A stretch of DNA of 64,000 bases from Solirhodobacter olei. GTDB taxonomy: Bacteria > Pseudomonadota > Alphaproteobacteria > Rhodobacterales > Rhodobacteraceae. Shown here in pieces: positions 19,189 through 28,661 of the stretch (position 1 is the first letter of the stretch; every line of letters starts with the position of its first letter). The stretch lies in assembly GCF_004010155.1 (NCBI RefSeq), contig NZ_RRYH01000008.1, positions 108,593 through 172,592 of the forward strand, read 5' to 3'. The notes under the pieces are model-generated. The model was given only the letters and a program-made list of their open reading frames with translations. It did not search any database and was not told the origin of the DNA. The position numbers were made by a program, and so were the translations under genes.

Positions 19189-19734
19189 TCACCCCTTCAG
19201 CCGGCTGTCCACGGCCGCCTTGATCGCCGCCGCATCGGCGGTCCCGCCGAGCGCGGCGACGATATCGCCGGCAGTTTCATGCGCGACCTCGGTGACAGCC
19301 GCCACCGCCTGGTCGCGGATCTCGCCGATCCGCTTCTCCGACTCCGCCGACTTCGCGGCGATCTCGCGATCGGCCACGGCCGTCGCCGCATCCAGGTCCT
19401 TCTGGATCGCGGCCCGGGTCTCGCCGACGATGCGCAGCGCCTCGGCCCGGGCATCGGCCAGGGCCTGGTTGTAGGCGGCTTCCGCGCTGACGGCCTTCGC
19501 CTTCAGCTCTTCGGCCGCAGCGATGTCGCGCTCGATCGTATTCTTGCGCTCGGACAGGATCCCGCCGATGCGCGGCAGGGCCAGCTTCGAGACGATCAGG
19601 AACACCAGCACGAGCGCCACCGCCAGCCAGAAGATCTGGTTGGCATAGGTGGAGAAGTCGAGCTGCGGCATCCCGCCCTTCGACGCGGCTTCCGCGGCGG
19701 CCCCTGCCGCCGCCTGAACGGCCTCTGTTGCCAT
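19189..19734 (-). CDS. F0F1 ATP synthase subunit b'
   Basis: 181-residue second stalk subunit (b', also called AtpG or AtpF2) with one membrane segment ([22 protein letters not shown]) and a long coiled coil. Start ATG 19734 follows GGAGG at 6 bp; the frame also has a GTG one codon earlier. It ends 4 bp before atpF starts. The duplicated, diverged b subunit is typical of phototrophic and related alphaproteobacteria. Confidence 0.94.
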   Translation of the reverse strand: MATEAVQAAAGAAAEAASKGGMPQLDFSTYANQIFWLAVALVLVFLIVSKLALPRIGGILSERKNTIERDIAAAEELKAKAVSAEAAYNQALADARAEALRIVGETRAAIQKDLDAATAVADREIAAKSAESEKRIGEIRDQAVAAVTEVAHETAGDIVAALGGTADAAAIKAAVDSRLKG

Positions 19735-19792
19735 CACTTCCTCCGTGGGGATCGAGTTCCGGCCGGGTCACCCGGCCGAGAGATCGCTCGCC

Positions 19793-20029
19793 TCAGAGCG
19801 CGAACATCAGCAGAAGCGCGACCAGGAACGAGAAGATGCCGAAGGCTTCCGAGAAGGCGATACCGATGAAGAGCATCGCGGTCTGGCCCGGGGCCGCCGA
19901 CGGGTTGCGCAGCGCGCCCGACAGGAAGTTGCCGATGATAACACCCACGCCGATGGCGGCGCCGCCCATGCCGACGCAGGCGAGGCCCGCACCGATGTAA
20001 GCGCCCATGGTCACGAGATTGCCGGTCAT
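19793..20029 (-). CDS. atpE: F0F1 ATP synthase subunit c
   Basis: 78-residue proteolipid forming the rotor ring: two hydrophobic helices, a glycine-rich first helix ([25 protein letters not shown]) joined by the polar loop RNPSA, and the proton-carrying glutamate in [10 protein letters not shown] on helix 2. Length and spacing are normal. Confidence 0.97.
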   Translation of the reverse strand: MTGNLVTMGAYIGAGLACVGMGGAAIGVGVIIGNFLSGALRNPSAAPGQTAMLFIGIAFSEAFGIFSFLVALLLMFAL

Positions 20030-20074
20030 TTCAGGTTCTCCTTGGGATTGGAAATTCTGGGAAAGGGATAGGGA

Positions 20075-20821
20075 TCAGTGGCCCGGATGCAGCGCATCCT
20101 TGAGGTAGACCACGGTGAGGATGGTGAAGACGTAGGCCTGCACGAAGGCCACGATGATCTCCAGCGCATACATGCCGGCGATGGCGAGCACCGAAACCGG
20201 CGAGATCAGCGCCACCACGGCGAAGCCCGCGAAGACCTCGAACACCGCGTGGCCGGCCATCATGTTGCCGCCAAGTCGGATCGAGTGGCTGACGGGCCGC
20301 ACGAAGTAGGACAGAAGCTCGATCACCGCCAGAACCGGGCGCAGCGGCGCGGGCGCCGCGCTTACCCAGAAAAGCTTCAGGAACCCGCCGCCGTGGCGGA
20401 TGAAGCCGGTGATGGTGACGGTCAGGAACACCGCGATCGCCATCACCCCGGTGATCGCGAACTGCGCCATCACCGAGAAGCTGAACGGGATCAGCGCCAG
20501 GAAGTTGCAGGTGACGATGAACATGAAGATCGTCACGATATAGGGGAAGAAGGCCATGCCGTCCTTGCCGGCCACGTCCTCGATCATGTCGCGCACGAAG
20601 TTGTAGGCCAGCTCGCCCACCGACTGCATCCGCCCCGGGACCATCGCCCGCGCCGAGGTGCCCAGCACCAGAAGCGAGAAGATCACCAGAACCGCGATCG
20701 CCATCCACAGCGTCTGGTTGGTCACCGTGTACCAATGCAGCGTGTGCCCGCCGAACAGCGGGTGGATGGTGAACTGCTCCATCGGATGGATCTGCACGCC
20801 GCCGGAAGATGCGTCAGCCAC
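20075..20821 (-). CDS. atpB: F0F1 ATP synthase subunit a
   Basis: Stator proton channel, 248 residues, with five or more membrane helices and the essential arginine in [13 protein letters not shown]. The start chosen is a GTG at 20821 (reading [17 protein letters not shown]), which has an AAGGGG site about 7 bp upstream and an N-terminus like related AtpB proteins. The ATG at the MEQF position has a weaker site. It overlaps the end of atpI by 8 bp. Confidence 0.95.
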   Translation of the reverse strand: MADASSGGVQIHPMEQFTIHPLFGGHTLHWYTVTNQTLWMAIAVLVIFSLLVLGTSARAMVPGRMQSVGELAYNFVRDMIEDVAGKDGMAFFPYIVTIFMFIVTCNFLALIPFSFSVMAQFAITGVMAIAVFLTVTITGFIRHGGGFLKLFWVSAAPAPLRPVLAVIELLSYFVRPVSHSIRLGGNMMAGHAVFEVFAGFAVVALISPVSVLAIAGMYALEIIVAFVQAYVFTILTVVYLKDALHPGH

Positions 20822-21155
20822 TCTCGTCCCCTTCGTCCCCGGCCACGGCATTCTCCGCGGCCTTTTTCGACATGTCCCGGGCGGTTCCGAGCATGACGTT
20901 CACGCCTGCCCCGAAGCCCAGCAATGTAAACAGCACCAGGAATACGGGCATTGTGCCGAACAGCCAGTCCAGCCCCCATCCGATGCCGAAACCGATCAGA
21001 AGACCGGTCACAAGCTCGACGATCATCTGCCAGGCAACGCCCGCCTGGCTGATCCCCTGCGCCTGTCTGCGCCGCCGGGGCCGGAAGCTTTTCTTGGCCT
21101 TGGCGATCCGCTGGTCGAGCCGCCTGAGCCGCTCGTCGTCATCCGGTTCCGCCAT
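20814..21155 (-). CDS. atpI: AtpI, ATP synthase assembly protein
   Basis: 113 residues with a basic N-terminus and two membrane helices ([22 protein letters not shown] and [16 protein letters not shown]). AtpI proteins help assemble the c ring. First gene of the F0 operon, overlapping atpB. The F1 genes are not in this window, as expected where F0 and F1 operons are separate. Confidence 0.93.
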   Translation of the reverse strand: MAEPDDDERLRRLDQRIAKAKKSFRPRRRRQAQGISQAGVAWQMIVELVTGLLIGFGIGWGLDWLFGTMPVFLVLFTLLGFGAGVNVMLGTARDMSKKAAENAVAGDEGDESG

Positions 21156-21184
21156 GGCCTGGGCCCCCTCGGACAGTCGGGCGG

Positions 21185-21213
21185 AACCTACGGTGAGGCC
21201 CCGCGCGAGTCAA
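21185..21213 (-). promoter_or_regulatory. Promoter of the F0 operon
   Basis: Minus strand TTGACT (21213-21208), 17-bp spacer, TAGGTT (21190-21185), about 30 bp before atpI. Confidence 0.5.
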
Positions 21214-21314
21214 GCAGTCACGAAGCCGCGAGATTTTCGCGCAACAGCATGATATCACGCCACAATCCCGTCCGCTTGCGCGAATGCCGCAGCCCCGCGG
21301 CCCGCCCGCGATAT

Positions 21315-21330
21315 TCAACCGCACGGTTGA
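21315..21330. promoter_or_regulatory. Operator of the ArsR-type regulator
   Basis: TCAACC-GCAC-GGTTGA inverted repeat about 33 bp before the regulator start. Similar ATTCAACC/GGTTGA palindromes precede many ArsR-type genes, so this is a likely autoregulatory site. Confidence 0.6.
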
Positions 21331-21362
21331 CGATCCCGCGCCTTGGGGCGAAAATCGCGGCC

Positions 21363-21716
21363 ATGAGCACCCCGCCCCCCGCCGCCCTCGACCGCGCCTT
21401 CGCCGCCCTCGCCGACCCGACCCGGCGGGCGATCCTGACGCTGCTGCTGGAAGACGACATGGCGGTGACCGACGTGGCAGAGCCCTTCGAGATGTCGCTC
21501 GCCGCCATCTCCAAGCATCTCGCCGTGCTGGCGGAGGCCGGGCTGATCAGCCAGGAAAAGCGCGGCCGCGTCAAATGGTGCAAGCTGGAACCCGACGCGC
21601 TCCGCCCCGCCTCGATCTGGATGCAGGGCTTCGGGCAGTTCGAGCCGGTGAACCTCGACGCCTTCGAACGCTTCCTGGCGACGGAACTGGCCGAGCTGCC
21701 GCCCGAGGCGCCCTGA
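21363..21716 (+). CDS. ArsR-family transcriptional regulator
   Basis: 117-residue winged-helix protein: ADPTRRAILTLLLEDDMAVTDVAEPFEMSLAAISKHLAVLAEAGLI then the wing KRGRVKWCKLEP. It lacks the cysteine pair of metal-sensing ArsR proteins and looks like the SdpR-type subgroup that often sits beside an SRPBCC (AHA1) gene. No such partner is present here. Start ATG 21363; a long upstream frame antisense to atpB is not real. Confidence 0.9.
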   Translation: MSTPPPAALDRAFAALADPTRRAILTLLLEDDMAVTDVAEPFEMSLAAISKHLAVLAEAGLISQEKRGRVKWCKLEPDALRPASIWMQGFGQFEPVNLDAFERFLATELAELPPEAP

Positions 21717-21759
21717 CCCCGCGCCCGGCCCCGCCGCCCGAGGCGCCCGGTCCCTGCCC

Positions 21760-22653
21760 TCAATCCTCCTTCAGCAGGATGAGAAGCGCCAGCGCCGTCA
21801 GCCCCACGCCCACCGCCACCATTCCCGGCGGGTGGCCGTGGCCCAGCGCGATCTGCCACAGCATCACCCAGGACGGCACCAGGTAGGTGTAGGCCATCAC
21901 CTTCGCCGAGGGCAGGACCATGGTGGCATATTGCAGCAGCACGAAGGTCACCGCGCTCGCGAACACCGCGAGGTAGAGAAGCGCCACCCAGACCACCGTC
22001 GGCAGCGCCAGCCAGGGCGTCGCGCGCAGCGCCGGCCAGCCGAAGCCGCCCAGCACCAGCGTGCCGGCCACCAGCATGCCGAAGGTGAAGACCACCGGCG
22101 CCTCGCCCCGGTTCAGCTTGCGCACCATCGGCGTGTAAAGCGCATGAAAGCTGCAGCCGAAGAGATAGATCGCCTCGCCCCGGCCAAGGTGAAAGGCCGC
22201 GGCGGCGGAAAGATCGCCCCGAAAGATCACCCAGAGCGCGCCGAAGGCCCCCATCGCCAGCGCAAGGCCCATCCGCCGCGTCGTCACCTGCCGCAGAAGC
22301 AGCCATCCGAAGACCGCCGACATCACCGGCGTCAGCGTGAAGATCGCCGCGGCAGAGACCGGCGGCGCCGTCTTAAGCCCGTAGAACATCAGCACGAAAT
22401 ACCCGGCGAAGAGCCCGCCCAGCACCAGGTAGCGCCAGGGCGCGCGCGCCGCCTCGCGCGGCAGCCCGGTCGTCGCCAGCGCCACCACCCCGATCACCAC
22501 CCCCGCGATGACGAAGCGCGCCGCCGACAGCGCCTCTGGCGCGATCAGGTTCGCCGCCATCGAGCCGAGCGAGAACGACCCGCCGAGGATGGCCGAGAAG
22601 GCCAGCATCGCCAGATGCCCGCGCCCCGCCGGGCTGAGGCCGGAAAGGCTCAC
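21760..22653 (-). CDS. EamA/DMT-family transporter
   Basis: 297 residues with about ten hydrophobic helices arranged as two EamA repeats (first half with AAAIFTLTPVMSAVFGWLLL; second half ending TYLVPSWVMLWQIALG). It is a predicted inner-membrane drug/metabolite exporter with unknown substrate. The start is GTG 22653, overlapping the LysR gene's TGA in a GTGA. It is cotranscribed with the LysR regulator, so the regulator may control its export function. Confidence 0.88.
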   Translation of the reverse strand: MSLSGLSPAGRGHLAMLAFSAILGGSFSLGSMAANLIAPEALSAARFVIAGVVIGVVALATTGLPREAARAPWRYLVLGGLFAGYFVLMFYGLKTAPPVSAAAIFTLTPVMSAVFGWLLLRQVTTRRMGLALAMGAFGALWVIFRGDLSAAAAFHLGRGEAIYLFGCSFHALYTPMVRKLNRGEAPVVFTFGMLVAGTLVLGGFGWPALRATPWLALPTVVWVALLYLAVFASAVTFVLLQYATMVLPSAKVMAYTYLVPSWVMLWQIALGHGHPPGMVAVGVGLTALALLILLKED

Positions 22654-23540
22654 CCCGCGCGCCAGGATCTGGCCTGCTCCTTGAGATAGGCGAGGAAGCT
22701 CTGCACCTTGATCGTGCGGTGCAGGTCGACATGGGTGACGAGCCACAGCTCCACCTCCCACTCCCGCCGCGGCGGCAGCACCTGGACAAGGCCCTTTCGC
22801 CGCGCGGCCTCGGCCACCTGCAGGAAGCCCAGCCCCGCGCCCGCCGCCACCGCCGCGATGATGGCGCGGGATTCGCTGGCGTGGAAGATCACCGCCTCCG
22901 GCGGCACCGTCTTGGCCAGCCAGCGGTTGAATGGCGCCCGGCTGGCGTCGCTCGCCGGGCCGACGAAATGGTGGCCGGCCAGCGCCGCCTCGTCGGCGGG
23001 CAGGCCCCGCCGGGCGATGTAGTCCTCCGATCCGTAAAGCGCGAACGCCTGGCGCAGGAAGGGCTGGACGACGTTATCGGGCTCGTCCGGCGCCTGGCCC
23101 GCGCGGATCGCCACATGCGCCTCGCCATATTCCAGCCGGAACACCCGCGCGTCGGTCAGGTAGCGCACCGTCAGCCCCGGATGCGCCGCCTGGAAAGAGG
23201 CCAGCACCGGCGCGATCAGCGGCGCAAGGTCCGGCAGCGAGGTCACAAGAAGCTCTCCCGTCACCGCCTGCTCGCGGCCCCGGCTGCGGGCGACGAACTG
23301 CGCCAGCTCGTCCTCCGTCGCATGGCCCACGGCCAGCAGGTCCTGCCCCGCCTCGGTCGGCGTGTAGCCGCGGCTGTGGCGCTGGAAGAGCTTCACGCCC
23401 AGCCGCTTCTCCAGCGCGTCGATGTGGCGGATGACCGTGGCGTGATGCACCCCCAGCACCTCTGAGGCGGCAGAGACCGTCCCCAGCCGGGCGACCTGAT
23501 AAGCGGTCCGGATCTCGTCCCAGCTGTCCAAGGAAACCAT
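22650..23540 (-). CDS. LysR-family transcriptional regulator
   Basis: 296 residues with an N-terminal HTH (YQVARLGTVSAASEVLGVHHATVIRHIDALEKRLGVKLFQR) and a C-terminal periplasmic-binding-type effector domain. Start ATG 23540 (MVSLDSWDEI). It is divergent from azoR, the classical LysR layout, and overlaps the downstream EamA gene. Likely controls azoR and itself; the inducer is unknown. Confidence 0.9.
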   Translation of the reverse strand: MVSLDSWDEIRTAYQVARLGTVSAASEVLGVHHATVIRHIDALEKRLGVKLFQRHSRGYTPTEAGQDLLAVGHATEDELAQFVARSRGREQAVTGELLVTSLPDLAPLIAPVLASFQAAHPGLTVRYLTDARVFRLEYGEAHVAIRAGQAPDEPDNVVQPFLRQAFALYGSEDYIARRGLPADEAALAGHHFVGPASDASRAPFNRWLAKTVPPEAVIFHASESRAIIAAVAAGAGLGFLQVAEAARRKGLVQVLPPRREWEVELWLVTHVDLHRTIKVQSFLAYLKEQARSWRAG

Positions 23541-23579
23541 TGTGCACCTGCTCACATCCCCCCTGCATCCTTCAAGATT

Positions 23580-23628
23580 GCACTCCGGGCCGCAAGGACG
23601 ATCTAAGCTGCATTCCAGGGCCGCAAAG
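23580..23628. promoter_or_regulatory. Direct repeat in the LysR/azoR intergenic region
   Basis: GCACTCCGGGCCGCAAGG (23580-23597) and GCATTCCAGGGCCGCAAAG (23610-23628), 30 bp apart (about three helical turns). Candidate binding sites of the divergent LysR protein. Confidence 0.4.
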
Positions 23629-23652
23629 CCTCCTCCCCGAAAGGACACCGAA

Positions 23653-24243
23653 ATGACCGCCATCCTCCGCGTTGAAGCCTCCATCAAGGGCGAAGCCTCC
23701 GTCTCGCGCAAGCTGACCGATCGCCTGATCGCCCGTCTGCTCGACGCCGATCCGAACGCCTCGCTCGTCAGCCGCGACCTCTCCGCCGGCATCCGCCCGA
23801 TCGACGCCGACTGGATCGGTGCCGTCTACACCCCCGCCGAAAGCCGCAGCCCGGCCCAGGCCGAAGCCGCCGCCTATGCCGACGCCCTGCTGGCCGAGGT
23901 GAAGGCCGCCGACGTGATCGTGATCGGCCTGCCGGTCTACAACTTCGGCGTTCCCGCGCAGATGAAGAACTGGTTCGACCAGCTCGCCCGCCGCGGCGAG
24001 ACCTTCGTCTACACCGAATCCGGCCCGAAGGGCCTGCTCGCCGGCAAGAAGGCGATCATCGCGATGGCCTCCGACGGCACGCCGAAGGGCTCGCCGATCG
24101 ATTTCGCCTCGGGCTACGTGAAGCACATGCTGGGCTTCTTCGGCATCACCGAGATCGAGACGGTGGCCGCCGACGCGATCGCGCTGGCGCCCGACACCGC
24201 GCTGCCGAACGCGCTCGACGCCGTGAACGCGCTGGTCTTCTAA
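23653..24243 (+). CDS. azoR: FMN-dependent NADH-azoreductase
   Basis: 196-residue flavodoxin-like quinone/azo reductase. Family features are the N-terminal SIKGEASVSRKLTDR phosphate-binding region, PVYNFGVPAQMKNWFDQLARRGETF, and the MASDG/GSPIDFASGYVKHMLGFFGI C-terminal block. AzoR enzymes reduce quinones and azo dyes with NADH and protect against thiol or quinone stress. Start ATG 23653 follows AAAGGA. Expressed divergently from the LysR gene and closed by a strong terminator. Confidence 0.93.
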   Translation: MTAILRVEASIKGEASVSRKLTDRLIARLLDADPNASLVSRDLSAGIRPIDADWIGAVYTPAESRSPAQAEAAAYADALLAEVKAADVIVIGLPVYNFGVPAQMKNWFDQLARRGETFVYTESGPKGLLAGKKAIIAMASDGTPKGSPIDFASGYVKHMLGFFGITEIETVAADAIALAPDTALPNALDAVNALVF

Positions 24244-24269
24244 GACCGCGCAAGGCTTGCGACCCAAGG

Positions 24270-24300
24270 CCCTCCTCCCACCCGGGAGGAGGGTATTTTT
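24270..24300 (+). terminator. Rho-independent terminator of azoR
   Basis: CCCTCCTCCC (24270-24279), 4-nt loop, GGGAGGAGGG (24284-24293), then TATTTTTG. Located 27 bp after the azoR stop. Confidence 0.92.
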
Positions 24301-24462
24301 GTCCCCACCTCCCGCCTTTCACCCGGGCCCGGATATCCCCGCCGCTGACGCCGCCCGGCCGCCGCCCGCCCGCCACGGGCGCGGTGCAGGGCGCCAGCAC
24401 CCCTCCGGCGGCCCCTGCCGCAGCTTTGTTCATGGCCGGAACGCCCCCCGGACCGACAGGGG

Positions 24463-24490
24463 TTGCGCCCTGCTCGCCCATGGCTATAAC
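24463..24490 (+). promoter_or_regulatory. Candidate carB promoter
   Basis: TTGCGC (24463-24468), 16-bp spacer, TATAAC (24485-24490), leaving a leader of about 23 nt before the carB ATG. Confidence 0.4.
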
Positions 24491-24519
24491 CCCGGCAATT
24501 TGCGCAAACGGGGGCTGAC

Positions 24520-27500
24520 ATGCCGAAGAGAACCGATATCGACTCGATCATGATCATCGGTGCCGGTCCCATCGTCATCGGGCAGGCCTGCGAGTTCGAC
24601 TACTCCGGTGCCCAGGCCTGCAAGGCGCTGCGCGAAGAGGGCTACCGCGTCATCCTGGTGAACTCCAACCCGGCCACGATCATGACCGACCCGGGGCTCG
24701 CCGACGCGACCTATATCGAACCCATCACCCCCGAGGTCGTCGCCCGCATCATCGCAGAGGAGCGTCCCGACGCGCTGCTGCCCACCATGGGCGGCCAGAC
24801 CGGGCTGAACACCTCGCTCGCGCTGGCCGACATGGGCGTGCTGGAAAAATATGGCGTCGAGCTGATCGGCGCCAACCGCACCGCCATCGAGATGGCCGAG
24901 GACCGCAAGCTCTTCCGCGAGGCGATGGACCGCATCGGGCTGGAAAACCCCCGCGCCACCATCGTCTCCGCGCCGAAACTGCCGAACGGCAAGTTCGACC
25001 TCAAGGCCGGCGTGGCCGAGGCGATGGCCGCGCTGGAAGACATCGGCCTTCCCGCCATCATCCGCCCCGCCTTCACGCTGGGCGGCACCGGCGGCGGCGT
25101 CGCCTATAACCGGGACGATTTCGAACGCATCGTCCACGGCGGGCTCGACGCCTCGCCCGCAGGCCAGGTCCTGATCGACGAGTCGCTCCTCGGCTGGAAG
25201 GAATACGAGATGGAGGTCGTGCGCGACCGCGCCGACAACGCCATCATCGTCTGCGCCATCGAGAACGTCGACCCGATGGGCGTCCATACCGGCGATTCGA
25301 TCACCGTCGCCCCGGCGCTGACCCTGACCGACAAGGAATACCAGATCATGCGCAACGGCTCGATCGCCGTTCTGCGCGAGATCGGGGTGGAGACCGGCGG
25401 CTCCAACGTGCAATGGGCGATCAACCCCAAGGACGGCCGCATGGTCGTCATCGAGATGAACCCCCGCGTCTCCCGCTCCTCGGCGCTGGCGTCGAAGGCC
25501 ACCGGCTTCCCGATCGCCAAGATCGCGGCCAAGCTCGCCGTCGGCTACACGCTGGACGAACTCGACAACGACATCACCAAGGTCACGCCCGCCTCCTTCG
25601 AGCCGACCATCGACTATGTCGTCACCAAGATCCCCCGCTTCGCCTTCGAGAAGTTCCCCGGCTCGAAGCCCGAACTCACCACCGCGATGAAATCGGTGGG
25701 CGAGGCGATGGCCATCGGCCGCACCATCCACGAGAGCCTCCAGAAGGCCCTCGCCTCGCTCGAAACCGGCCTCACCGGCTTTGACGAGATCGCCATCGAG
25801 GGCGCGCCCGACAAGGCCTCGATCATGAAGGCGCTGACCGCCCAGACGCCGGACCGCCTGCGCGTCATCGCCCAGGCCATGCGCAACGGCCTGAGCAATG
25901 ACGAGATTCAGCACGCCACGTCTTTCGATCCCTGGTTCCTCGCCCGCATCCGCGAGATCATCGAGGCCGAGGCCGAGGTCCGCGCGAACGGCCTGCCGGT
26001 GACCGAGGATGGCCTGCGCCAGCTGAAGATGATGGGCTTCACCGACGCCCGCCTCGCCACGCTGACCGGCCGGGAAGAGGACCAGGTCCGCCGCGCCCGC
26101 CGCAACCTTGGCGTCACCGCGGTCTTCAAGCGCATCGACACCTGCGCGGCAGAGTTCGAGGCCCAGACCCCCTACATGTACTCGACCTACGAAGTCCCCG
26201 CGATGGGCGAGGTCGAATGCGAGGCCCGCCCCTCCGACCGCAAGAAGGTGGTCATCCTCGGCGGCGGCCCGAACCGGATCGGCCAGGGGATCGAGTTCGA
26301 CTACTGCTGCTGCCACGCCTGCTTCGCGCTGACCGAGGCGGGGTACGAGACCATCATGGTCAACTGCAACCCCGAGACGGTCTCGACCGACTACGACACC
26401 TCCGACCGGCTCTATTTCGAACCGCTGACGCTGGAGCATGTGCTGGAGATCCTGCGTGTCGAACAGGAAGCAGGCCACCTGCACGGCGTCATCGTCCAGT
26501 TCGGCGGCCAGACGCCGCTGAAGCTCGCCAACGCGCTGCATGACGAGGGCATCCCGATCCTCGGCACCACGCCCGACGCGATCGACCTCGCCGAGGACCG
26601 CGAGCGGTTCCAGAAGCTCCTCAACGACCTGAAGCTGAACCAGCCCAAGAACGGCCTCGCCGCTTCGCGCGACCAGGCCTTCGCCATCGCCGGCGACGTC
26701 GGCTACCCGCTGGTGATCCGCCCCTCCTACGTCCTCGGCGGCCGCGCGATGGAGATCGTCCGCGACGATGCCCAGCTCGAACGCTACATCCGCGAGGCGG
26801 TGCATGTCTCGGGCAAGAACCCCGTGCTGCTCGACAGCTACCTGACCAACGCGATCGAGGTCGACGTCGATGCGCTCTGCGACGGCACCTCGGTCCATGT
26901 CGCGGGGATCATGGAGCATATCGAGGAAGCGGGCGTCCACTCGGGCGACTCGGCCTGCTGCCTGCCGCCCCACTCGCTGCCCGACGAGATCATCGCCGAG
27001 CTGAAGCGCCAGACCGAGGCGCTCGCGAAGGGCCTCAACGTCGTCGGCCTGATGAACGTGCAGTTCGCGGTCAAGGACGGTACGATCTACGTGCTGGAAG
27101 TGAACCCCCGCGCCTCGCGGACGGTCCCCTTCGTCGCCAAGGCCACCGACAGCGCCATCGCCTCCATCGCCGCGCGCATCATGGCGGGCGAAAAGCTCTC
27201 CGCCTTCCCGATGCGCGCGCCCTATCCCGAGGGCGTCGGCCCCGACACGCCGCTGCCGCTGGCCGACCCGCTGACGCTCGCCAATCCGAAGACCCCGTGG
27301 TTCTCGGTGAAAGAGGCCGTCATGCCCTTCGCCCGCTTCCCCGGCGTCGACACGCTGCTTGGGCCAGAGATGCGCTCGACCGGCGAGGTCATGGGCTGGG
27401 ACCGCTCCTTCCCGCTGGCCTTCCTGAAGGCCGAGATGGGTGCCGGCACCCATCTGCCGGAAACGGGCCGCGTCTTCGTCTCGATCCAGAACAGCGACAA

Positions 27501-27852
27501 GACCCCGGTGATGGCCGAGGCCTGCCGCGAAATGATCGCGATGGGCTTCACCCTCATCGCGACCCAGGGCACCGCGGCCTTCCTCGAGGCCGCCGGCGCC
27601 CCCTGCGAGCGCGTGAACAAGGTCTACGAGGGCCGTCCGAACATCGTCGACCGCCTGAAGAACGGCGACATCGCGCTGGTCTTCAACACCACCGAGGGCA
27701 CGCAGTCGATCAAGGACAGCAGCGAGATCCGCTCGGTCGCCCTGATGGACCGCATCCCCTACTTCACCACGGCAGCCGGCGCCATCGCCTCCGTCGCGGC
27801 GATCAAGGCGCGCCGCGAAGGCGAAATCGGGGTCAGGACGCTTCAGGGGTGA
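24520..27852 (+). CDS. carB: Carbamoyl-phosphate synthase large subunit
   Basis: 1110-residue enzyme that makes carbamoyl phosphate from bicarbonate, ammonia (delivered by CarA) and two ATP, for arginine and pyrimidine synthesis. The two homologous synthetase halves are clear: ATP-grasp 1 after about residue 130 ([15 protein letters not shown]) and ATP-grasp 2 after about 690 ([14 protein letters not shown]), with an oligomerisation domain between and an allosteric MGS-like domain at the C-terminus (residues about 975-1110). carA is not in this window. Confidence 0.99.
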   Translation: MPKRTDIDSIMIIGAGPIVIGQACEFDYSGAQACKALREEGYRVILVNSNPATIMTDPGLADATYIEPITPEVVARIIAEERPDALLPTMGGQTGLNTSLALADMGVLEKYGVELIGANRTAIEMAEDRKLFREAMDRIGLENPRATIVSAPKLPNGKFDLKAGVAEAMAALEDIGLPAIIRPAFTLGGTGGGVAYNRDDFERIVHGGLDASPAGQVLIDESLLGWKEYEMEVVRDRADNAIIVCAIENVDPMGVHTGDSITVAPALTLTDKEYQIMRNGSIAVLREIGVETGGSNVQWAINPKDGRMVVIEMNPRVSRSSALASKATGFPIAKIAAKLAVGYTLDELDNDITKVTPASFEPTIDYVVTKIPRFAFEKFPGSKPELTTAMKSVGEAMAIGRTIHESLQKALASLETGLTGFDEIAIEGAPDKASIMKALTAQTPDRLRVIAQAMRNGLSNDEIQHATSFDPWFLARIREIIEAEAEVRANGLPVTEDGLRQLKMMGFTDARLATLTGREEDQVRRARRNLGVTAVFKRIDTCAAEFEAQTPYMYSTYEVPAMGEVECEARPSDRKKVVILGGGPNRIGQGIEFDYCCCHACFALTEAGYETIMVNCNPETVSTDYDTSDRLYFEPLTLEHVLEILRVEQEAGHLHGVIVQFGGQTPLKLANALHDEGIPILGTTPDAIDLAEDRERFQKLLNDLKLNQPKNGLAASRDQAFAIAGDVGYPLVIRPSYVLGGRAMEIVRDDAQLERYIREAVHVSGKNPVLLDSYLTNAIEVDVDALCDGTSVHVAGIMEHIEEAGVHSGDSACCLPPHSLPDEIIAELKRQTEALAKGLNVVGLMNVQFAVKDGTIYVLEVNPRASRTVPFVAKATDSAIASIAARIMAGEKLSAFPMRAPYPEGVGPDTPLPLADPLTLANPKTPWFSVKEAVMPFARFPGVDTLLGPEMRSTGEVMGWDRSFPLAFLKAEMGAGTHLPETGRVFVSIQNSDKTPVMAEACREMIAMGFTLIATQGTAAFLEAAGAPCERVNKVYEGRPNIVDRLKNGDIALVFNTTEGTQSIKDSSEIRSVALMDRIPYFTTAAGAIASVAAIKARREGEIGVRTLQG

Positions 27853-27876
27853 GCGGCGGCCCCGCCCACATCCCCC

Positions 27877-27902
27877 CGTAGGGTGCGCATTCATTGCGCA
27901 CC
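27877..27902. repeat. REP-like palindrome, copy 2
   Basis: Same 26 bp as at 3675 (CGTAG + GGTGCGCA-N5-TGCGCACC), 24 bp after the carB stop. Confidence 0.85.
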
Positions 27903-27935
27903 TGACCACCTCGCCACCCCACGACCACAGGGGGC

Positions 27936-27996
27936 CGCGCCCGTCCGGGCGGTCGGGCGCTGCCCGGTGTCGCTGCGCGACACGCATCGGGCGGGG
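27936..27996 (-). repeat. Dispersed palindromic element, degenerate core
   Basis: Contains GGTCGGGCGCTGCCCGGTG and CGACACGCATCGGGCGGGG, which resemble the reversed core at 18370-18430. The 15-mer end is missing. Confidence 0.5.
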
Positions 27997-28015
27997 CTGC
28001 ACGCCACCCCAGCGC

Positions 28016-28041
28016 CGTAGGGTGCGCATTCATTGCGCACC
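28016..28041. repeat. REP-like palindrome, copy 3
   Basis: Identical to copy 2 and in the same orientation, 139 bp away, just beyond the stop of the BrnA-like gene. Confidence 0.85.
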
Positions 28042-28050
28042 GCCCCCCCC

Positions 28051-28479
28051 TCACACCCCCTTCCGTCCGAAACTCCGCGCCAGCGCCACCAGCTGCTCGT
28101 CGCCGTCATAGGCCTCGTCCCACTCCGGCTTCTTCGTCGCGAACAGCCCCTCCGGCCCGAACAGCTCGTTATGCTCCGGCCCGTGGATCAGCCGCATCAG
28201 CCGCCCGTACATCCAGATCTTCAGCACGTCGTTGATCCGCGGATGCACGCCCCGCCCCATGGCGCGGAAGAACTTCATCACGCTCTCGTCCAGGTACAGC
28301 GTCACCTTCTCGCGCTTGCCCTCGCGCGGCCCCAGCCCGATCTCGTTCCAGGCCGCGGGCAGCCCCCAGCCGCGCCACAGCGTGTTGGCGATCTCCCATT
28401 CCACCCGCTTCTGGGCGACCGACATGAAGTAGTAATACTCGAGCTTCTTCTCGCTCATCTTCGGCGGTGCGTCTGCCAT
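28051..28479 (-). CDS. BrnA-antitoxin-like protein, no adjacent toxin
   Basis: 142 residues. The segment KVTLYLDESVMKFFRAMG and its continuation GRGVHPRINDVLKIWM resembles the ribbon-helix-helix DNA-binding part of BrnA antitoxins (strand, then two helices). The N-terminal 50 residues (KLEYYYFMSVAQKRVEWEIANTLWRGWG) are extra. No BrnT-like toxin gene lies on either side, so it may be an orphan repressor. Start ATG 28479. Function is a guess beyond DNA binding. Confidence 0.65.
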   Translation of the reverse strand: MADAPPKMSEKKLEYYYFMSVAQKRVEWEIANTLWRGWGLPAAWNEIGLGPREGKREKVTLYLDESVMKFFRAMGRGVHPRINDVLKIWMYGRLMRLIHGPEHNELFGPEGLFATKKPEWDEAYDGDEQLVALARSFGRKGV

Positions 28480-28553
28480 CGACCCCTCCTCTTCGCGCCG
28501 CCCAGACTGCCGCAGGAAGGGTTAACACCGCGTCACGCCACCGTCCCCGAATA

Positions 28554-28593
28554 CGGTGCTTTTTCGGTAGGAAAGCGGTAGGGAAACGGTAGG
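28554..28593 (+). promoter_or_regulatory. Phased CGGT repeat array before the rhodanese gene
   Basis: CGGT begins at 28554, 28565, 28576 and 28587, an exact 11-bp period; three units read CGGTAGG. It lies about 70 bp upstream of the rhodanese start and about 75 bp from the divergent BrnA-like start. A related array lies at 36455-36501. Confidence 0.7.
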
Positions 28594-28661
28594 CCGAATT
28601 TACCGCTCCTCTTCCATTCGAATTCTCGCATATAAGAGGGGCGAAACAGAGGGAGACCGAC

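Noticed and set aside
24484..28029. Minus-strand open frame of over 1100 codons antisense to carB
   Set aside because: It is a GC-rich codon shadow of carB; the plus-strand frame has full carbamoyl-phosphate synthase homology and a start with a ribosome site.
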